From contig JAIUNW010000003.1 of the NCBI GenBank assembly GCA_020161535.1, forward strand, positions 248,001 to 312,000: a DNA stretch of 64,000 bases, written 5' to 3'. A program made the position numbers and the translations under genes. The stretch comes from Bacteroidota bacterium (GTDB lineage: Bacteria; Bacteroidota; Bacteroidia; Chitinophagales; Chitinophagaceae). Under the pieces are notes generated by a model, which saw only the letters and a program-made list of their open reading frames with translations, had not been told where the DNA came from and made no database searches. Shown here piece by piece: positions 62,049-64,000 of the stretch (the stretch's first letter is position 1; the number at the start of each line of letters is the position of its first letter).

Positions 62049-63215
62049 ATGCGCATTGGAATTGTTTGTTATCCCACTTTCGGCGGAAGCGGCGTGCTGG
62101 CCACAGAATTGGGCAAGGCCCTGGCCGACAAAGGCCACCAGGTTCATTTTATCACCTACCAGCAACCGGTTCGCCTGAACGAGTTCAATGCGAATATCTT
62201 TTACCACGAAGTGCGGGTACCCACCTATCCCCTGTTTGATTATCCCCCCTACGAAACGGCGCTGGCCAGCACCATGGTCGATGTGATCGTCAACAACCAG
62301 ATCGACCTGTTGCACGTGCACTATGCCATCCCCCATGCCTCGGCCGCTTTCATGGCCAAGCAGATCATCCTAAAAACCACCGGCCGCAATATTCCGGTTA
62401 TCACCACCCTGCATGGTACGGATATCACGCTTGTGGGGCGCGACAAAACCTATGCCCCCGTGGTCACTTTCTCCATCAACGAAAGCGATGCCATCACGGC
62501 CGTGTCTAATAACCTGCGTGAAGAAACTTATAAGTCGTTCCGCATCGAAAAAGACATTGAAGTGATCCACAACTTTGTGGATGTAAGCCGTTTTCGGAAA
62601 AAAGGCATCGATGCATTTAAGCGGGTCATTGCACCGAATGGCGAAAAGATCATCATGCATGCATCCAACTTTCGCAAGATCAAACGCGTGGAAGATGTGG
62701 TACGCATTTTTGCAAAAATCCGCGAACAGGTGCCGAGCAAATTGCTGTTTGTGGGCGATGGCCCCGAGCGACCCGGTGCTGAATCGCTGGGCCGCGAGTT
62801 GGGTATTCAGGAAGAAGTTCGATTTGTGGGCAAGCAAGAGCAGATGGAAGAGATCCTGGCCATTTCTGATTTGTTCCTCCTAACGTCGGAATATGAGAGC
62901 TTTGGTTTGTCGGCCCTCGAAGCGATGGCGGCGGGGGTACCGGTGATCAGTTCAAACGCCGGCGGACTACCAGAAATAAATATCAACGGTGTAACGGGTT
63001 TTCTGGCCAATGTAGGCGATGTAGACGGCATGGCCGCACATGCCATTGCGTTGCTAAAGAATGCAGCGATGTTGGAAACGTTCAGGGAAAACGCGCGCAA
63101 ACAAAGCGATCGCTTTGATATACACCATATCGTGCCGTTGTATGAAGCGCTGTACAATCGCTTTTTGCAGGAAGGCGCAGCCCAACCGGTGGCGTTCGAC
63201 AGTTACGTAAATTAA
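62049..63215 (+). CDS. bshA: N-acetyl-alpha-D-glucosaminyl L-malate synthase BshA
   Basis: A GT4-family glycosyltransferase of 388 residues that starts bacillithiol synthesis by joining GlcNAc to L-malate. The start MRIGIVCYPTFGGSGVLATELG, then HVHYAIPHASAAFMAKQI, ITTLHGTDITLVGRD, and the donor motif FLLTSEYESFGLSALEAMA are characteristic of BshA. The ATG at 62049 is chosen over the TTG at 62043. Other bacillithiol genes are outside the window. It is divergent from the M28 peptidase. Confidence 0.93.
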   Translation: MRIGIVCYPTFGGSGVLATELGKALADKGHQVHFITYQQPVRLNEFNANIFYHEVRVPTYPLFDYPPYETALASTMVDVIVNNQIDLLHVHYAIPHASAAFMAKQIILKTTGRNIPVITTLHGTDITLVGRDKTYAPVVTFSINESDAITAVSNNLREETYKSFRIEKDIEVIHNFVDVSRFRKKGIDAFKRVIAPNGEKIIMHASNFRKIKRVEDVVRIFAKIREQVPSKLLFVGDGPERPGAESLGRELGIQEEVRFVGKQEQMEEILAISDLFLLTSEYESFGLSALEAMAAGVPVISSNAGGLPEININGVTGFLANVGDVDGMAAHAIALLKNAAMLETFRENARKQSDRFDIHHIVPLYEALYNRFLQEGAAQPVAFDSYVN

Positions 63216-63227
63216 TTTTCGTGGATT

Positions 63228-64000
63228 TTACCGCAGCCAGCTCTCGGGGTTGAGGTTGATGCTCTTGTCGTTGGTGATTACAAACTCGAGCTCCCCGCGG
63301 CCACTGTCTTTTTCGTCGAGTTTACCCAATACCTGCCCGATTTTTACTTGCTGGCCTTTGGAAACCGATACCGAAGAAAGATTGCTATAAGTGGTAAAAT
63401 ATTTACCGTGTTTAACGATCACCCCTTGTACCGAGCCGATATTGATGATGGTAGATACTTCACCATCAAACACTGCTTTTACTGAACTACCGGCATCGGC
63501 TTCAATGGTGATACCCGGGTTGTCGACCACCACGCCTTTTAAACCTTCGTATTCTACCCGGCCAAATTTCATGGCCACGCGCCCCTGGCTAACCGGCCAG
63601 GGCAGGCTGCCCCGGTTCTTTTCAAAATTATCGCTGATGAGTTTTACATCGGCGCTTGATTCCAAAATACTCAGGGGCTTGTTTTCTTTTGCCGGTGCTT
63701 TGTCGGTATTGTCGGCCGGTTTAGCCGTGGTTGATTTGGCCACATTGGCTTCGGCGGCAGCGGCTTTTCGGGCAGCATCTTCGCGGGCTCTTCGGGCGGC
63801 TTCTTCTTTTTTAGCGAGGGCAATTTCGCGGTTGATGGCTGCCTTGATTGCCGATTTCAGTTTAAGATCCTGCTTTTGTTTGTCGGCCATGTCTTTCATC
63901 AGCTCTTTCTCCTGGCCTTTGATTTCACGTACCACCGCATCTTTTTCTTTCTTCTCTTCTTCCAGCACCCTTGCCTGTTTGCTTTGCTCTTGCAAAGCCT
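63228..64000 (-). CDS. EnvC-like amidase activator, degenerate LytM (5' partial)
   Basis: The reading frame stays open to the right edge, so the N-terminus is outside the window. A long charged coiled coil (EKELMKDMADKQKQDLKLKSA, AALAKKEEAARRAREDAARK style) precedes a C-terminal M23/LytM domain (SQGRVAMKFGRVEYEG onward). The domain lacks the zinc ligands: the His before the GIDI-like motif is replaced, HxH is YSN, and the final HLHFE-like triad reads ELEFVI. It is therefore probably an EnvC-type activator of cell-wall amidases rather than a hydrolase. Confidence 0.88.
   Translation of the reverse strand, partial: ALQEQSKQARVLEEEKKEKDAVVREIKGQEKELMKDMADKQKQDLKLKSAIKAAINREIALAKKEEAARRAREDAARKAAAAEANVAKSTTAKPADNTDKAPAKENKPLSILESSADVKLISDNFEKNRGSLPWPVSQGRVAMKFGRVEYEGLKGVVVDNPGITIEADAGSSVKAVFDGEVSTIINIGSVQGVIVKHGKYFTTYSNLSSVSVSKGQQVKIGQVLGKLDEKDSGRGELEFVITNDKSINLNPESWLR

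Overview
The window looks like chromosomal DNA of a Bacteroidota bacterium, most likely of the Chitinophagaceae or a close relative. The evidence is a PorP/SprF-type IX secretion protein, bacillithiol synthase BshA, LytS/LytTR signalling, MbnP and CEN-motif copper proteins, lipoproteins with short lipoboxes, a Bacteroidota-type -7 promoter box (TAnnTTTG) and many starts without a strong Shine-Dalgarno sequence. All functional calls were made by reading motifs; no database search was run.

Region by region: 1-5 kb holds an FG-GAP/VCBS repeat protein (cut by the edge), MsrA, Dps, an odd tRNA-like gene whose anticodon loop is replaced by a 66-nt structured sequence, a broken gene, and a nucleotide-pyrophosphatase-type phosphodiesterase. 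5.1-8.1 kb is accessory: an AT-rich SRA-like/HNH endonuclease (probable modification-dependent restriction enzyme), a lipoprotein, an HTH gene remnant and YegP. 8.1-12.2 kb has a double SGNH hydrolase, an RRM protein, a fatty acid desaturase and small proteins. 12.2-15.8 kb is a minus-strand galactose/glycan operon (GH5-like lipoprotein, GalK, GalM). TrmD is followed by a sigma54 response regulator/sensor kinase pair (16.8-19.7 kb). A LacI regulator with CG-centred palindromes in its divergent promoter, an MFS transporter and a GH32 fructanase (20.3-24.7 kb) form a sugar-use locus.

24.8-32.9 kb contains an Lrp regulator coupled to an EamA exporter, a TonB-type protein, an SDR, an esterase, a GH78 rhamnosidase and a Gfo/Idh oxidoreductase. 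33.0-37.8 kb is a branched-chain operon leuC-leuD-cimA-like-leuB ending in a terminator. The second gene of the condensing-enzyme type looks like citramalate synthase rather than plain LeuA, which would put threonine-independent isoleucine synthesis in the same operon. 37.9-41.8 kb is a compact copper operon: a CEN-motif membrane protein, MbnP, a diheme MauG/MbnH-type enzyme, an outer-membrane protein and SCO1.

41.9-44.4 kb has two divergent genes whose products both carry twin-arginine signals (a HisC-like aminotransferase and a Gfo/Idh oxidoreductase). Then come two tandem LolA-like paralogues, adenine deaminase and pirin. 48.6-49.1 and 50.9-51.3 kb are non-coding and full of repeats, including a MITE-like element with 28-bp inverted ends and a 27-bp minisatellite; between them lies a D-aminoacylase-like lipoprotein lacking the usual HxH/HxD metal motif. 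51.5-54.5 kb is a LiaF-like/DUF4288/LytS/LytTR signalling operon. The rest is mostly housekeeping: HAD phosphatase, AnmK, Upp, PorP/SprF, 3-methyladenine DNA glycosylase, EI24, RsmI-like methylase, a frameshifted M28 peptidase, BshA and the end of an EnvC-like amidase activator.
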